Positions 52,435 through 61,417 of a stretch of 64,000 bases of DNA are shown piece by piece (the first letter of the stretch is position 1; each line of letters opens with the position of its first letter). The position numbers were made by a program, and so were the translations under genes. The stretch spans positions 1 through 64,000 of the forward strand of contig NZ_JAQAGY010000027.1 in the NCBI RefSeq assembly GCF_027533645.1. The letters run 5' to 3'. The notes beneath the pieces were generated by a model. It searched no databases. It had not been told where the DNA came from and was given only the letters and a program-made list of their open reading frames with translations. This DNA is from Paenibacillus caseinilyticus. GTDB lineage: Bacteria; Bacillota; Bacilli; Paenibacillales; NBRC-103111.

Positions 52435-54522
52435 TCACCCCGACAGCCCTTTGAAAAACTCGATGAAATAAGCGCCGTACTTGAAGAACTTCGCTTCCCC
52501 GACGCCCTTGATCTTCAGCATCGCAGCCGGGTTCGTCGGCTTCACGCCGCACATCTCGCGCAGCGTGCTGTCCGGGAACACGATGTAGGGCGGGATCCCC
52601 TCCCGCTTCGCAATCTCCGATCGCAGCCGGCGCAGCTCGTCGAACAGCTCGTTCTCGATTTCCTTGACCGGCGCGGCCGCCGGCTTCACCCGGACCCGCT
52701 GCACGACGCGTTCTTCTCCGGCCAGCACCTCGCCCGCCTTCGGCGTCAGCTTCAGTACGGGATACTGGCCTTCCGTGAACTGCAGATAGCCTTCCGCCAC
52801 GAGCAGCTGGATCCGGTCGACGATGTCCTTCTCCGAGCGGTTCTTCATCAGCCCGTAGGTGCTGAGCTGGTCGAAGCGCATGTCGAGCACTTTCTTCGCC
52901 CGGGATCCCTTGAGCACCGAAGCCACCAGCGTCATGCCGAAGCGCTCGCGCATCCGCCGCACGCAGGAGAAGATCTGCTGCGCCTCAAGCGTAATGTCGG
53001 TCATCTCAAGGTCGGGACTCGCGCAGTTGGAGCACTGCCCGCAGTCCTTCTCCATCTCCCCGCCGAAGTAGCGCACAATATAGCGCTGCAGGCACTGCGG
53101 CGTATGGCAGTAATCCGCCATCTGCTGCAGCCGCCGGTACTCCTGCGCCTGGCGCTGCGGGTCGGAGACGGACTGCTCGATGAGGAACTTCTGGATATGG
53201 ATATCCTGCGGGGAGAACAAGAGCGTACAATCGCTCGGCTCCCCGTCCCGTCCGGCACGCCCTGCCTCCTGGTAGTAGGCTTCCATGTTCTTCGGCATGT
53301 TGTAATGGATAACGTACCGCACGTTCGACTTGTCGATCCCCATCCCGAAGGCGTTGCTCGCCACCATGACGCGGACTTCGTCGTACAGGAATTTCTCCTG
53401 CATGTCGGCCCGCTCGGTATCCGTGAGCCCGGCATGGTACTTGCCCGCCGCCACGCCCTGCCGCAGCAAATATTCGCAGAGCTGGTCCACTTCCTTGCGG
53501 GTGGCCGCATAGATAATGCCCGCCTCGTCCGCGTGCTCGCGAATATAGCCCATGAGCACGTCGCGCTTGTTCTCGCCCTTCACGACGGAGAGCGAGAGGT
53601 TCGTGCGCGCGAAGCCCGTAACGAACACCTGCGGCTCTTCGAGCTTCAGGTGCTTCACGATATCCTCGCGCACCTGGTCGGTCGCCGTTGCCGTGAATGC
53701 TGCGAGAATCGGACGGTTCGGCAGGTGGTTCACGAGCTCGTTCACGCGCATGTAGCTCGGACGGAAGTCATGCCCCCACTGCGAGACGCAGTGCGCTTCA
53801 TCGACTGCGATCATCGGCACGACGAGCCCGGAGAGCAGCTCCAGGAAGCGTTCGGACTCCAGCCGCTCGGGGGCCACGTAGAGCAGCTTGTACTCCCCGC
53901 GTTCCGCCATACGGATGCGCTTGGTCACCTCGGAGGACGACAGCGTCGAGTTCAGGTACGTCGCCGGCACGCCGATCGAATCGAGGCCGTCGACTTGGTC
54001 CTTCATCAGCGAGATCAGCGGCGAGACGACGATCGTCGTCCCCTCCATGAGCATCGCCGGTACCTGGTAGCAGATCGACTTGCCGCCGCCCGTCGGCATA
54101 ATGTCGAGGGTATCGGTACCGGCGAGGACGCTGGCAATGACGTTCTTCTGGCCCTCCCGGAAATCCGGGTAGCCATAATACTTGCGCAGAAGCTCCTGCG
54201 CATCCTCCATCGTGGCGGATGCCCGCAGCGGCGCGCTCGGCTGCATCGCACGGGGAGTCCGGCGCGGTGCGCCGCCTGCCGGCGGCTCGTCCCACGAACC
54301 GCCGCCGAAGACTTCGCGCGGATCGCTTTCCTCGGCCGGCGCGCCGCTGCCCCCGGTTCCCCGGGGGTCGTCCCAGAAGCCGCCGTCCCGCGGATCGGGC
54401 TCCCAAGAGGGCCATTCGGGATCGCCCGGGCCCGGATCGCCGCTGCCCTCGCGCTGCTTTTTACCGCTGAGTTCCTTGTCTATGTCGTTGATCCATTCAT
54501 CCCAATCATTTTTGTTAGACAT
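52435..54522 (-). CDS. recQ: RecQ family ATP-dependent DNA helicase
   Basis: 3'-5' DNA helicase of 695 residues. Before the helicase core lies a roughly 100-residue acidic, Pro/Gly/Trp-rich, probably disordered extension (DPGPGDPEWPSWEPDPRDGG), unusual for RecQ. The core has FREGQKNVI, MPTGGGKSICYQ (Walker A), VDEAHCVSQWGHDFRP, FTATAT and QEAGRAGRDG. The zinc-binding region has YCHTPQCLQRYI and the CGQCSNC cysteines. RQC and a C-terminal HRDC-like domain (about 610-690) follow. ATG 54522 is chosen because the upstream frame to 54615 looks non-coding and an AAAGG site is present. Confidence 0.93.
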   Translation of the reverse strand: MSNKNDWDEWINDIDKELSGKKQREGSGDPGPGDPEWPSWEPDPRDGGFWDDPRGTGGSGAPAEESDPREVFGGGSWDEPPAGGAPRRTPRAMQPSAPLRASATMEDAQELLRKYYGYPDFREGQKNVIASVLAGTDTLDIMPTGGGKSICYQVPAMLMEGTTIVVSPLISLMKDQVDGLDSIGVPATYLNSTLSSSEVTKRIRMAERGEYKLLYVAPERLESERFLELLSGLVVPMIAVDEAHCVSQWGHDFRPSYMRVNELVNHLPNRPILAAFTATATDQVREDIVKHLKLEEPQVFVTGFARTNLSLSVVKGENKRDVLMGYIREHADEAGIIYAATRKEVDQLCEYLLRQGVAAGKYHAGLTDTERADMQEKFLYDEVRVMVASNAFGMGIDKSNVRYVIHYNMPKNMEAYYQEAGRAGRDGEPSDCTLLFSPQDIHIQKFLIEQSVSDPQRQAQEYRRLQQMADYCHTPQCLQRYIVRYFGGEMEKDCGQCSNCASPDLEMTDITLEAQQIFSCVRRMRERFGMTLVASVLKGSRAKKVLDMRFDQLSTYGLMKNRSEKDIVDRIQLLVAEGYLQFTEGQYPVLKLTPKAGEVLAGEERVVQRVRVKPAAAPVKEIENELFDELRRLRSEIAKREGIPPYIVFPDSTLREMCGVKPTNPAAMLKIKGVGEAKFFKYGAYFIEFFKGLSG

Positions 54523-54727
54523 ACCTTTGCTGAATCTCCTCCCGCCAAACTTCAGGCTCCTCTCCACTATACCGAAAAAACCCGCAAGGGTAAACGGCTT
54601 CACAGTCTTTCCCATTGGATCCGGCTGTGCATTCGTTGTGATTCTCCGCAGAATGAATTACCATAATATGCATAACCAAAGCAGCCGCATGCCGGCCTTT
54701 GGATTGATTCGTAAGAGGAGGTAACGC

Positions 54728-55393
54728 ATGACTGAGATGCTCCACACCGGCGGCGGCTCCTTCCTGTCCTACGCCGCCATGCTTCTGATGGCCGCCACGC
54801 CCTGGGTTGACGTGTTCGTCGTTATCCCGCTCGGCATCGCCTGGGGGCTGAATCCCATCGCCACGGCCGTCCTGGCGTTTATCGGCAACTGGATTCCGCT
54901 GCTGCTGCTCGCCCTCTTCTTCCGCGAGTTCAGCGCCTGGAGGGCACGCCGCAAAGCCCGTAAGAGAAATCAGCGGACCACCGTGAGCGGATCCCCCGGC
55001 CCTCAGCCGGAGGGCGGAAGCGGCGGACCGGTCCGGGCAGAGCCTTATGGGGGCGAACCTCCCTTGGAGGGAAGCACCGCTTCGAATGAAACGGCAGCCG
55101 GTGTAACGGCTGCCGGGGCAGATTCGGAAGAAGCCGCTCTGGGCACTTCCAAGCGGTATGCCCGGGCGAGGCGCATCTGGGAGAAATACGGCGTGCCGGG
55201 CCTGGCCCTCGTCGCTCCCGTGCTGCTGGGCACGGACCTGGCTGCTCTCGTGGCGCTCACCTTTGGTTCCTCCAGGCGCTGGGTCATGCTCTGGATGACA
55301 ATCTCCCTCGTGCTGTGGACCGTGCTCATGACTGTCGGCTCCGTCTACGGCTTCGGCTATATGCGCTTGTTCCGTCCGGGCCAGCCCGCCTAG
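54728..55393 (+). CDS. Small multidrug export family membrane protein
   Basis: A 221-residue membrane protein of the small multidrug export (Sm_multidrug_ex) family. The N-terminal half has AATPWVDVFVVIPLGIAWGL, followed by a helix ending WIPLLLLALFF. The C-terminal half has YGVPGLALVAPVLLGTDLAA and two further helices. Between them lies a long, hydrophilic Gly/Ser/Pro/Glu-rich insert (about 80-140), longer than usual for this group. GAGGAGG precedes ATG 54728. It is divergent from recQ with a 200-nt promoter region. Real transport activity is unproven for this family. Confidence 0.8.
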   Translation: MTEMLHTGGGSFLSYAAMLLMAATPWVDVFVVIPLGIAWGLNPIATAVLAFIGNWIPLLLLALFFREFSAWRARRKARKRNQRTTVSGSPGPQPEGGSGGPVRAEPYGGEPPLEGSTASNETAAGVTAAGADSEEAALGTSKRYARARRIWEKYGVPGLALVAPVLLGTDLAALVALTFGSSRRWVMLWMTISLVLWTVLMTVGSVYGFGYMRLFRPGQPA

Positions 55394-55490
55394 CCCATAG
55401 CCTCCGTTCCCAAGGAGGAGGAGCGACCGGAGTGAAGTGGCCGAACCGGGAGCGGGCCTCCGCCGGATGACTCTCACGGCCATTCCAAAC

Positions 55491-55559
55491 AGGCCTCCGT
55501 CCCCGGAAGCAGCCGGGCGCCTAAGGCTAAGGCGCGGGCCGCTTCCGGGACAGAAGCCT
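55491..55559. terminator. Long nested hairpin between convergent genes
   Basis: The outer stem pairs AGGC..GTCCCCGGAAGC with GCTTCCGGGAC..GCCT, and the loop contains GCGCCT-AAGGCTA-AGGCGC. It lies in the 245-nt gap between the export protein and the TagA-like gene. There is no clear T run. It may end both transcripts or be an imperfect palindromic repeat. Confidence 0.5.
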
Positions 55560-55638
55560 ATCGGTTCCACCGTGAGGCACGGCTTGAGCTTAGACGCCTG
55601 CGTCCTGTCTCAGGAGCACCGTCCCTGCGCATTGCGGC

Positions 55639-56376
55639 CTAAGACCGGCCCCGGCTGAACAGCGCCCGCACCGCGAACTTCGGCAGCACGAGTTGCCGGC
55701 GCCAACGGGAAGGCTCGGAGAGCAGGCGGTAGAGCCATTCGAGATTCAGCTTCTGCCAGACCACCGGCGCCCGCTTCACCTTGCCGGCGATCACGTCCAG
55801 ACTGCCTCCCACGCCCATGGCCGCCCGGACCGGCAGCTTCGCGCGGTTGCGGTAGATCCATCGTTCCGCCCGGGGCGCACCCAGGGCCACCACGAGAATA
55901 TCCGGCTTCGCCGCCGCGATATCGGCGAGGATCCCCGCTTCTTCTTCCGGCTTGTAATAGCCGTGCTTCCTTCCTGCAATCCGCAGGCCCGGGTACCGGC
56001 CGGAGATCACCTCCGCCGCCTTGTCGTTCGTTGCGGGGTCCGCACCGAACAGATAGAAAGAGTATCCCTTGCGGTTGCCTTCCTCGAGCAGACCCATCAG
56101 GATATCGAACCCCGTCACCCGCTCCGGAAGAGGATCCCCGAGCCACCGGGAAGCGAGCACGATACCAATCCCGTCGGCGGTCACCAGCCCCGCCCCCTGC
56201 AGAATCGCCCGAAGCTCCTCATCCTGCCCTGAAGCCATGACTATCTCGGGATTGCAGGTAATGATCTGCATGTACCCTCCGTCCTTCTTATCCAAATGAC
56301 CGGTTATCGTCTGCAGCGTCCCTGCCAGCGTATCCCTGGAGAACGTTACACCCATCACCGCTGCCGTCTGTTTCAT
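55639..56376 (-). CDS. WecG/TagA/CpsF family glycosyltransferase
   Basis: A 245-residue glycosyltransferase of the TagA family (GT26), which adds N-acetylmannosamine to lipid-linked GlcNAc in teichoic acid or related wall-polymer synthesis. Conserved parts are TCNPEIVMAS, VTADGIGIVLASRWLG, ERVTGFDIL with the catalytic Thr-Gly-x-Asp region, LFGADPATNDKA and LVVALGAPRAERWI. GVGGSLDVIAGKVKRAP completes the pattern. The last 20 residues are basic and amphipathic, as expected for membrane binding. No other wall-polymer gene is adjacent, so it may make the SLH-anchoring polymer; that is inference. Confidence 0.9.
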   Translation of the reverse strand: MKQTAAVMGVTFSRDTLAGTLQTITGHLDKKDGGYMQIITCNPEIVMASGQDEELRAILQGAGLVTADGIGIVLASRWLGDPLPERVTGFDILMGLLEEGNRKGYSFYLFGADPATNDKAAEVISGRYPGLRIAGRKHGYYKPEEEAGILADIAAAKPDILVVALGAPRAERWIYRNRAKLPVRAAMGVGGSLDVIAGKVKRAPVVWQKLNLEWLYRLLSEPSRWRRQLVLPKFAVRALFSRGRS

Positions 56377-56414
56377 TATGTCTCACCTTTTTTTCCATAG
56401 GATTCGTATGCTCC

Positions 56415-56444
56415 TATTATAGCAGGAAGCAGAGCGGATGTCAG
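56415..56444 (-). promoter_or_regulatory. SigA-type promoter of the TagA-like gene
   Basis: On the minus strand CTGACA (56444-56439) and TATAAT (56420-56415) are 18 bp apart and 40 bp upstream of the start codon. Confidence 0.65.
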
Positions 56445-56621
56445 AGGCGGCGATTTCCTGCTCTTCTTTGCCTGAAGCAGGCATACAATGGATGGAACCC
56501 GTGCGCGCGTAAGATGGATTCTTCCTTGACTTACCCCCGTCCTCCCCCGCCACCAGCTCCGTTCGGGCCGCTTCTCCGGACAGGAACCGACACGGTTTTC
56601 CACTATTTCCCCTCTCTTCTA

Positions 56622-56630
56622 TGGTATAAT
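56622..56630 (+). promoter_or_regulatory. Extended -10 promoter of the parA-like gene
   Basis: TGGTATAAT is an extended -10 element 55 bp before the ATG. No convincing -35 is seen. The rest of the 310-bp divergent region has nothing else I can identify. Confidence 0.5.
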
Positions 56631-56685
56631 GGGAGAAATTTGTATCGCGCGGACACAGGGTGCGGCCGATAGGCGGGAGAGAAGC

Positions 56686-57501
56686 ATGGGGAATGTCATT
56701 GCAGTGTGTATGAATAAAGGCGGGGTAGGCAAAACGACGCTGGTCACCCACACCGCGGCCATTCTGGCCTCGGGTGCTAAACCAGCCAAGGTGCTAATCA
56801 TCGATCTGGATCCACAGGGCAACGCAGCCGTCGTCTTCGGCCGGGACCCGGACGGGGAACCGGGCGGTTCGACGGCGGATGTACTGCTGCACGGCGCAGC
56901 GCTTGCGGATGTGGCGGTGCCCGTGACGCCCCATCTTGATCTGGCGCCGGCTTCGGACGAGCTGAACGGGCTCGAGATGATGGTGTACGGAAGGGCTGCC
57001 GGAGCCCCAGGCCCCCTCCAACTGTTGAAAGCGGCCGTCGATCGGGTAAAGAAGAAGTATGACTGGATTCTGATCGACTGTCCGCCCTCGCTGGGACTGC
57101 TGACTGCAAGTGCCATCAAGGCGGCAGACGGCGTGCTCGTCCCTTTCGTGCCGGAGGCCTTCTCCGTCAAAGGGCTGCAGCGCGTCGTGCAGACCATCGA
57201 AGGGCTGCGGGAAGAGGGATCGCCTCTCCCGCGGATTGTTGGGGTAGCCGCTACCATGGTGGACTCGCGCTCCACGCTGCATGGGGAACTGCTGGCCTCC
57301 GCGAGGGCTTACTGCGCCTCCCGCGGCTTCCCCCTGCTTGCGACCGTCATCCCCCGCTCGATCCGTTATGCGAATGCGGCCGCATACGATGGCCGTCCCG
57401 CCGTATGGTCGGATCCTTCCCATCCGGCAGTCGCTCCCTATTTTGACTTAACCAAGGAGGTTCTTGCCCATGCCGTCCCGAAAAAAAGAACTGCTCGTTA
57501 G
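56686..57501 (+). CDS. ParA family ATPase
   Basis: A 271-residue P-loop ATPase of the ParA/Soj/MinD group. The deviant Walker A is NKGGVGKTTL (about 10-19) with the signature lysine, Walker A' is IIDLDPQGNAAV, and Walker B is ILIDCPPSLGLLT. There is no N-terminal helix-turn-helix, so it is the short ParA form. Unlike Soj it lies beside no parB or gid/rsmG genes; its partner is the Ala-rich protein that overlaps its end by 32 nt. It could position a cargo such as a protein complex, or partition an integrated element. ATG 56686 has GGGAGAG upstream; the frame opens at 56629. Confidence 0.88.
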   Translation: MGNVIAVCMNKGGVGKTTLVTHTAAILASGAKPAKVLIIDLDPQGNAAVVFGRDPDGEPGGSTADVLLHGAALADVAVPVTPHLDLAPASDELNGLEMMVYGRAAGAPGPLQLLKAAVDRVKKKYDWILIDCPPSLGLLTASAIKAADGVLVPFVPEAFSVKGLQRVVQTIEGLREEGSPLPRIVGVAATMVDSRSTLHGELLASARAYCASRGFPLLATVIPRSIRYANAAAYDGRPAVWSDPSHPAVAPYFDLTKEVLAHAVPKKRTAR

Positions 57502-58162
57502 CTTCGACCCGCCTGCCGTGCCTGCAGCCGATGCCGCTGGCGGGGCTCCAGCTCCGGCTCCGGCTTCGAAGAGCCAGCGGGCGCGCCGGAACGCATCGCC
57601 ACAGGCGGTGGAGGCCGCCGCACGCGCGGTAGCCGCTTCCGACGAGCCTGCGGAGGCCGCCCTGCTGGCCGCAGCCGCAGGCATCCGCACCGCGGAAGAC
57701 GACGAGCCGGCCGGCGAGCCGGCGCACGGCGATAGCGCGCCCGCTGACGCACTGGCGGCAGCCAGCGCGCCCGACGCCCCGGCAGAAGCGGCCGCGATGG
57801 CTCCCGCCGCGGGCGCCTCTGCCGGAGCCGACACGCCGGCGGAAGAAGCGCGCGCGGCCTTGGCCGTCGCGGCATCGGATGCGCCGGCGGAGACCGCCGC
57901 GCTGATCGCCTCGGCCGGCGGCGTCACGGAGGCGCCGGAAGCCCTGCTGCAGATGCTCGAGTCCCGGCTCAAGAAGAAGGAGCGCAGGGAAACGCACGAG
58001 AAGGACCGCGTCTTCCTCCGCAGGGACCTCAAAGAACGTCTTGAAGCCGTCTCGGAGAACCGCGGCAAAGGCTTCAAGACGCTGCTGTTGAATTATGGCC
58101 TGGAGAAGGCGCTGGATGAGCTGGAAGAAGCCGAATTCCTGCGGTTGAACGCGCAGGAATAA
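57470..58162 (+). CDS. Ala-rich protein with C-terminal RHH-like domain, ParA partner
   Basis: A 230-residue protein I do not recognise. The N-terminus is short and basic (PSRKKELLVSFDPP). A long Ala/Glu/Pro-rich, probably disordered region spans about 15-165. The C-terminal 60 residues are charged and read DRVFLRRDLKERLEAVSENR followed by GKGFKTLLLNYGLEKAL, in the pattern of a ribbon-helix-helix DNA-binding domain with a beta strand then two helices. ATG 57470 has AAGGAGG 9 nt upstream, and the frame overlaps parA by 32 nt. Short ParA ATPases commonly pair with RHH centromere-binding proteins, so a ParG/ParR-like adaptor role is plausible. Confidence 0.7.
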   Translation: MPSRKKELLVSFDPPAVPAADAAGGAPAPAPASKSQRARRNASPQAVEAAARAVAASDEPAEAALLAAAAGIRTAEDDEPAGEPAHGDSAPADALAAASAPDAPAEAAAMAPAAGASAGADTPAEEARAALAVAASDAPAETAALIASAGGVTEAPEALLQMLESRLKKKERRETHEKDRVFLRRDLKERLEAVSENRGKGFKTLLLNYGLEKALDELEEAEFLRLNAQE

Positions 58163-58294
58163 CATCCGGTGAGGAGCGGCGGTATCCCGTCCCGGGGATG
58201 AGAAGCTGCCCCGATGTCCCCCTAACGGACATCCCAGGACCATCCGGCAGAGGGGCTGAGGGGGGAAGTCCCTCATTCCATTGCTCCCTTATAT

Positions 58295-58355
58295 GACGAA
58301 GAGCCTCAGGTGCGAAAGAGCAGCAAGCCGCCTTTCGCACCTGAGGCTCTTCGTC
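58295..58355. terminator. 24-bp perfect inverted repeat between convergent genes
   Basis: GACGAAGAGCCTCAGGTGCG followed by AAAG at 58295-58318 pairs perfectly with 58332-58355 across a 13-nt loop. It lies between the RHH-like and GNAT genes. It has no T run on either side, so classical termination is uncertain. Confidence 0.6.
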
Positions 58356-58367
58356 CGTTCACGGAGG

Positions 58368-59042
58368 TCAGATCGCCTTCAGTTCGACGGTTTCCCGTCC
58401 CTTCAGCCCCTTCACCATGTCATACCAGGCACCCGGCTTCTGCGGAAGCACAGCATAGTACCGCTCCAGGAACGTGCTGACGAGCGAGGACGGCACGGCG
58501 GACGGCTTCCCGTCCGCCAGCGGCATGAAGCAGAGATCGAGTCCATGCACTGCTTCCCCGTCATTGTGCCAAGAAGGATGGACATAGTCCAAATCCAGCT
58601 TGCGGTAGCCGAGATGCGCCAGCACTTCGCGGCGCACGAACGGGTTCATCGCCTTGACGCCGCCGAATGCCAGATTCTCCGCGAGACCGGGGTTATAGAT
58701 CTCCGCGAACATGCCCCGCAGCTCCCCGCCCTTCTCCGCCACCACGGCGCGCAGATCCTCCATCCGGCGTTCCGCCAGGAAGGGGCCTATGCCCAGGCCA
58801 TCCCGCCCGATGATCGTAAAGTCGGTCATCGCCACGCCGAGATCTTCATAATACCGGTACTCCGTTGCCCCCACTACTTCGCCGCCCAGTACAGCGACGA
58901 ATACCCGGATGCCCGGGTCCTGAAGCGGTTCGGCCCATAGATCGTATTCCAGTACTTCCTCCGGCGGGAACACCCGTCCCATCAGGCCGTGCATCGCCCG
59001 AAAATGTTCATCGTTGATATCGGTAATCCGGTGGTACTGCAT
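58368..59042 (-). CDS. GNAT-like N-acetyltransferase
   Basis: A 224-residue protein with features of the GNAT fold: FVAVLGGEVVGATEYRYY as beta 2-3, VAMTDFTIIGRDGLGIGPFLAERRME as the acetyl-CoA-binding beta 4 and helix 3 (with GRDGLGIG taking the place of the usual Q/RxxGxG/A), and a long substrate-binding C-terminal half. It is larger than minimal GNATs. The substrate is unknown. It is divergent from the chitinase gene. Confidence 0.72.
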   Translation of the reverse strand: MQYHRITDINDEHFRAMHGLMGRVFPPEEVLEYDLWAEPLQDPGIRVFVAVLGGEVVGATEYRYYEDLGVAMTDFTIIGRDGLGIGPFLAERRMEDLRAVVAEKGGELRGMFAEIYNPGLAENLAFGGVKAMNPFVRREVLAHLGYRKLDLDYVHPSWHNDGEAVHGLDLCFMPLADGKPSAVPSSLVSTFLERYYAVLPQKPGAWYDMVKGLKGRETVELKAI

Positions 59043-59549
59043 TCGCTTTCCTCCTCATCCGCTTGCGGCTCTTTCGCCATGAATGCTTTACTCGGCCTGC
59101 TCCCCTTCAGTATACCACAGGGCTTAACCGGATATGGATTCCTATGAAAACGCTGCCGGATTATGAATAACCCGCTCCGCCCCTTCCTCCCTCCCTCATG
59201 GAAGAAAGAGAAAGTTCTCCCCAAATGATGGGAAATTTCCCCTTTTGCAATATCCCGCACTCCAACATAATGAGAAAGAAGAAGCGGCCCGGAACCGGCC
59301 GTGATCCTCGGTCCGGCTCCATCCACCTGGACGCGGAGCACCCTCGCCGCCAAGGAACCGCTTCGGCGCCCCGTTCCTGCCTTATGCCGCCCTATGCCCC
59401 ATATCCGCTATCCTCCCGGCCGGAGGAAGCCCAATCTCATCTGGAGGTGATTCGCCCTTCATTCTTCCGACCTGCCTTTTCCCTGCAGGCACTTCCCGTG
59501 CCGCTGGGGTCCCGCACGGCAACCCATCACCCATTGAGGAGGATTCATT
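59043..59549. other. 507-bp intergenic region, no gene supported
   Basis: Divergent region between the GNAT and chitinase genes. It should hold both promoters. Frames crossing it run into the chitinase gene out of frame and look like shadows. I see no tRNA, riboswitch or clear operator; an AT-rich stretch at about 59200-59285 is the best place for the chitinase promoter. Confidence 0.5.
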
Positions 59550-61388
59550 GTGATGCCATCATCCCGTACCCCGCGACCGCCCCTGCAGCGCCCGCTCGTC
59601 CTGATCCTGATCCTGACCCTGCTGCTCTCGCTGCTGCCGCTGCTCGCATCCCGCGTGCCCTCTGCTTCGGCCGCCGGAAGCAAGATCATCGTCGGTTACT
59701 GGCACAACTTCGACAACGGTTCCGGCTTCATCCGCCTGCGCGACGTATCGCCGAACTTCGACGTGATCAACGTCTCCTTCGCCGAGCCGGTCAGCGGCCC
59801 GCAGAACGGCACGATCGGCTTCAAGCCGTACAACTACACGGAAGCCGACTTCAAAGCCGATGTCGCTTACCTGCAGAGCAAAGGCAAGAAGGTCCTGATC
59901 TCGATCGGCGGCGCCAACGGGCAAGTCCAGCTCGTGAGCACGAGCGCCCGAGACCTGTTCGTAAGCTCCCTCCAAGGGATTATCTCCACCTACGGCTTCG
60001 ACGGACTCGATATCGACTTCGAAGGGCACTCCCTCTACCTCGACAAAGGCGACTCGGACTTCCGCAATCCGAAAACCCCCGTCGTCACCAACCTGATCTC
60101 CGCCGTACGGACGCTGCACAGCGCCTTCGGCGACAAATTCATGGTCACGATGGCACCCGAGACGTTCTTCGTACAGCTCGGCTATACGTTCTACGGCGAT
60201 AACGGCAACGGCAGCGATAACCGGGCCGGCGCTTATCTGCCGGTCATCCACGGTCTGCGCGACATTCTCGACTGGCTGCAGGTGCAGCAGTATAACTCGG
60301 GCCCGATCACCGCGCTCGACGACACCTACTACAACATGGGCGACGCCGACTTCCACGTGGCCATGGCCGATATGGTGCTCGCGGGCTTCCCCGTCGCGAA
60401 GAACCCGAACCACTTCTTCCCGGGCCTGCGTCCGGATCAAGTGCTGGTCGGCCTCCCGGCCAACGCCAATGCAGGCGGAGGCTTCACACCCGTAGCGGAG
60501 GTGCAGAAGGCGCTGAACTACCTGATGAAAGGCCAGTCCTTCGGCGGCCGTTACAAGCTGCGTAATGCGGCAGGCTATCCGGGCCTCGGCGGCCTCATGA
60601 CCTGGTCGGTCAACTGGGACCAATTCAATAACTTCGAATTCTCGTCGAAGCACCGCGCGTTCCTCGACAGCTTCGCGACGCCGCAGCCGGACACCACGGC
60701 CCCATCCGCCCCCGCCTCGCTGCGGACAACGGCCGTCACGGCTTCCAGCGCCGCCCTGGCCTGGAACGCTTCTACGGATAACGTCGGCGTGACCGGCTAT
60801 GAAGTGTACCAGGGGACGGCCAAGGTAGGAACGGCCGCAGGCACTTCGTTCACGGCAGCGGGCCTGCAGCCGAAGACCGCTTACACGTTCACCGTCAAGG
60901 CGAAGGACGCCGCAGGCAATCTCTCCGCCGCCAGCAATACGCTCAGCGTAACGACGCCGGACGGCACCTCGGATCAGACCGCGCCTTCCGCTCCGGGAAG
61001 CCTTCAAGTTACAGCGAAGACCTCTTCCTCCGTCTCCCTGAGCTGGAGCGCATCGACCGACAACGTGGGCGTCACCGGCTATACCGTAGCTTACGGCGCC
61101 TCGAAGGTAGACGTAACGGGCACTTCCGCGACGGTGAGCGGCCTCGCCGCCGGCACCTCCTATACGTTCTCGGTCACAGCCAAGGATGCCGCCGGCAACG
61201 TATCGGCAGCCTCCACCGTCACCGCATCCACCGATGCTGCAGGCGCCAAGGCCTGGGCCGCTGGCGTGGCCTACAAGCCCGGCGACGAAGTAACCTATGG
61301 CGGGTCCGTGTATGTATGCCGCCAGAACCATACCTCCCTGCAGGGCTGGGAGCCTTCCAATGTCCCCGCTCTGTGGAGCCTCAAGTAA
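59550..61388 (+). CDS. Secreted GH18 chitinase with two FnIII domains and CBM5/12
   Basis: Chitin-degrading enzyme. The signal peptide is about 1-42 (ends SASAA). The GH18 catalytic domain (about 44-375) has the SIGG motif in VLISIGGANG and the catalytic DGLDIDFEG with Glu158, plus MAPETFF, VQQYNSG and LMTWSVNWD. Two fibronectin type III domains follow (about 386-472 and 478-562), both with SWSASTDNVGVTGY-like cores and similar to each other. The last 45 residues form a CBM5/12 chitin-binding module (AWAAGVAYKPGDEVTYGGSV). AGGAGG precedes GTG 59550 by 7 nt and ATG 59553 by 10 nt; either may be the start. Likely secreted for nutrient scavenging. Confidence 0.95.
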   Translation: MMPSSRTPRPPLQRPLVLILILTLLLSLLPLLASRVPSASAAGSKIIVGYWHNFDNGSGFIRLRDVSPNFDVINVSFAEPVSGPQNGTIGFKPYNYTEADFKADVAYLQSKGKKVLISIGGANGQVQLVSTSARDLFVSSLQGIISTYGFDGLDIDFEGHSLYLDKGDSDFRNPKTPVVTNLISAVRTLHSAFGDKFMVTMAPETFFVQLGYTFYGDNGNGSDNRAGAYLPVIHGLRDILDWLQVQQYNSGPITALDDTYYNMGDADFHVAMADMVLAGFPVAKNPNHFFPGLRPDQVLVGLPANANAGGGFTPVAEVQKALNYLMKGQSFGGRYKLRNAAGYPGLGGLMTWSVNWDQFNNFEFSSKHRAFLDSFATPQPDTTAPSAPASLRTTAVTASSAALAWNASTDNVGVTGYEVYQGTAKVGTAAGTSFTAAGLQPKTAYTFTVKAKDAAGNLSAASNTLSVTTPDGTSDQTAPSAPGSLQVTAKTSSSVSLSWSASTDNVGVTGYTVAYGASKVDVTGTSATVSGLAAGTSYTFSVTAKDAAGNVSAASTVTASTDAAGAKAWAAGVAYKPGDEVTYGGSVYVCRQNHTSLQGWEPSNVPALWSLK

Positions 61389-61417
61389 AGTAAGGAACTG
61401 ATATAGCCGCTCCCGAT

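Noticed and set aside
56377..58355. Integrated plasmid or phage around parA
   Set aside because: I found no integrase, replication or phage gene and no clear attachment repeats near it.
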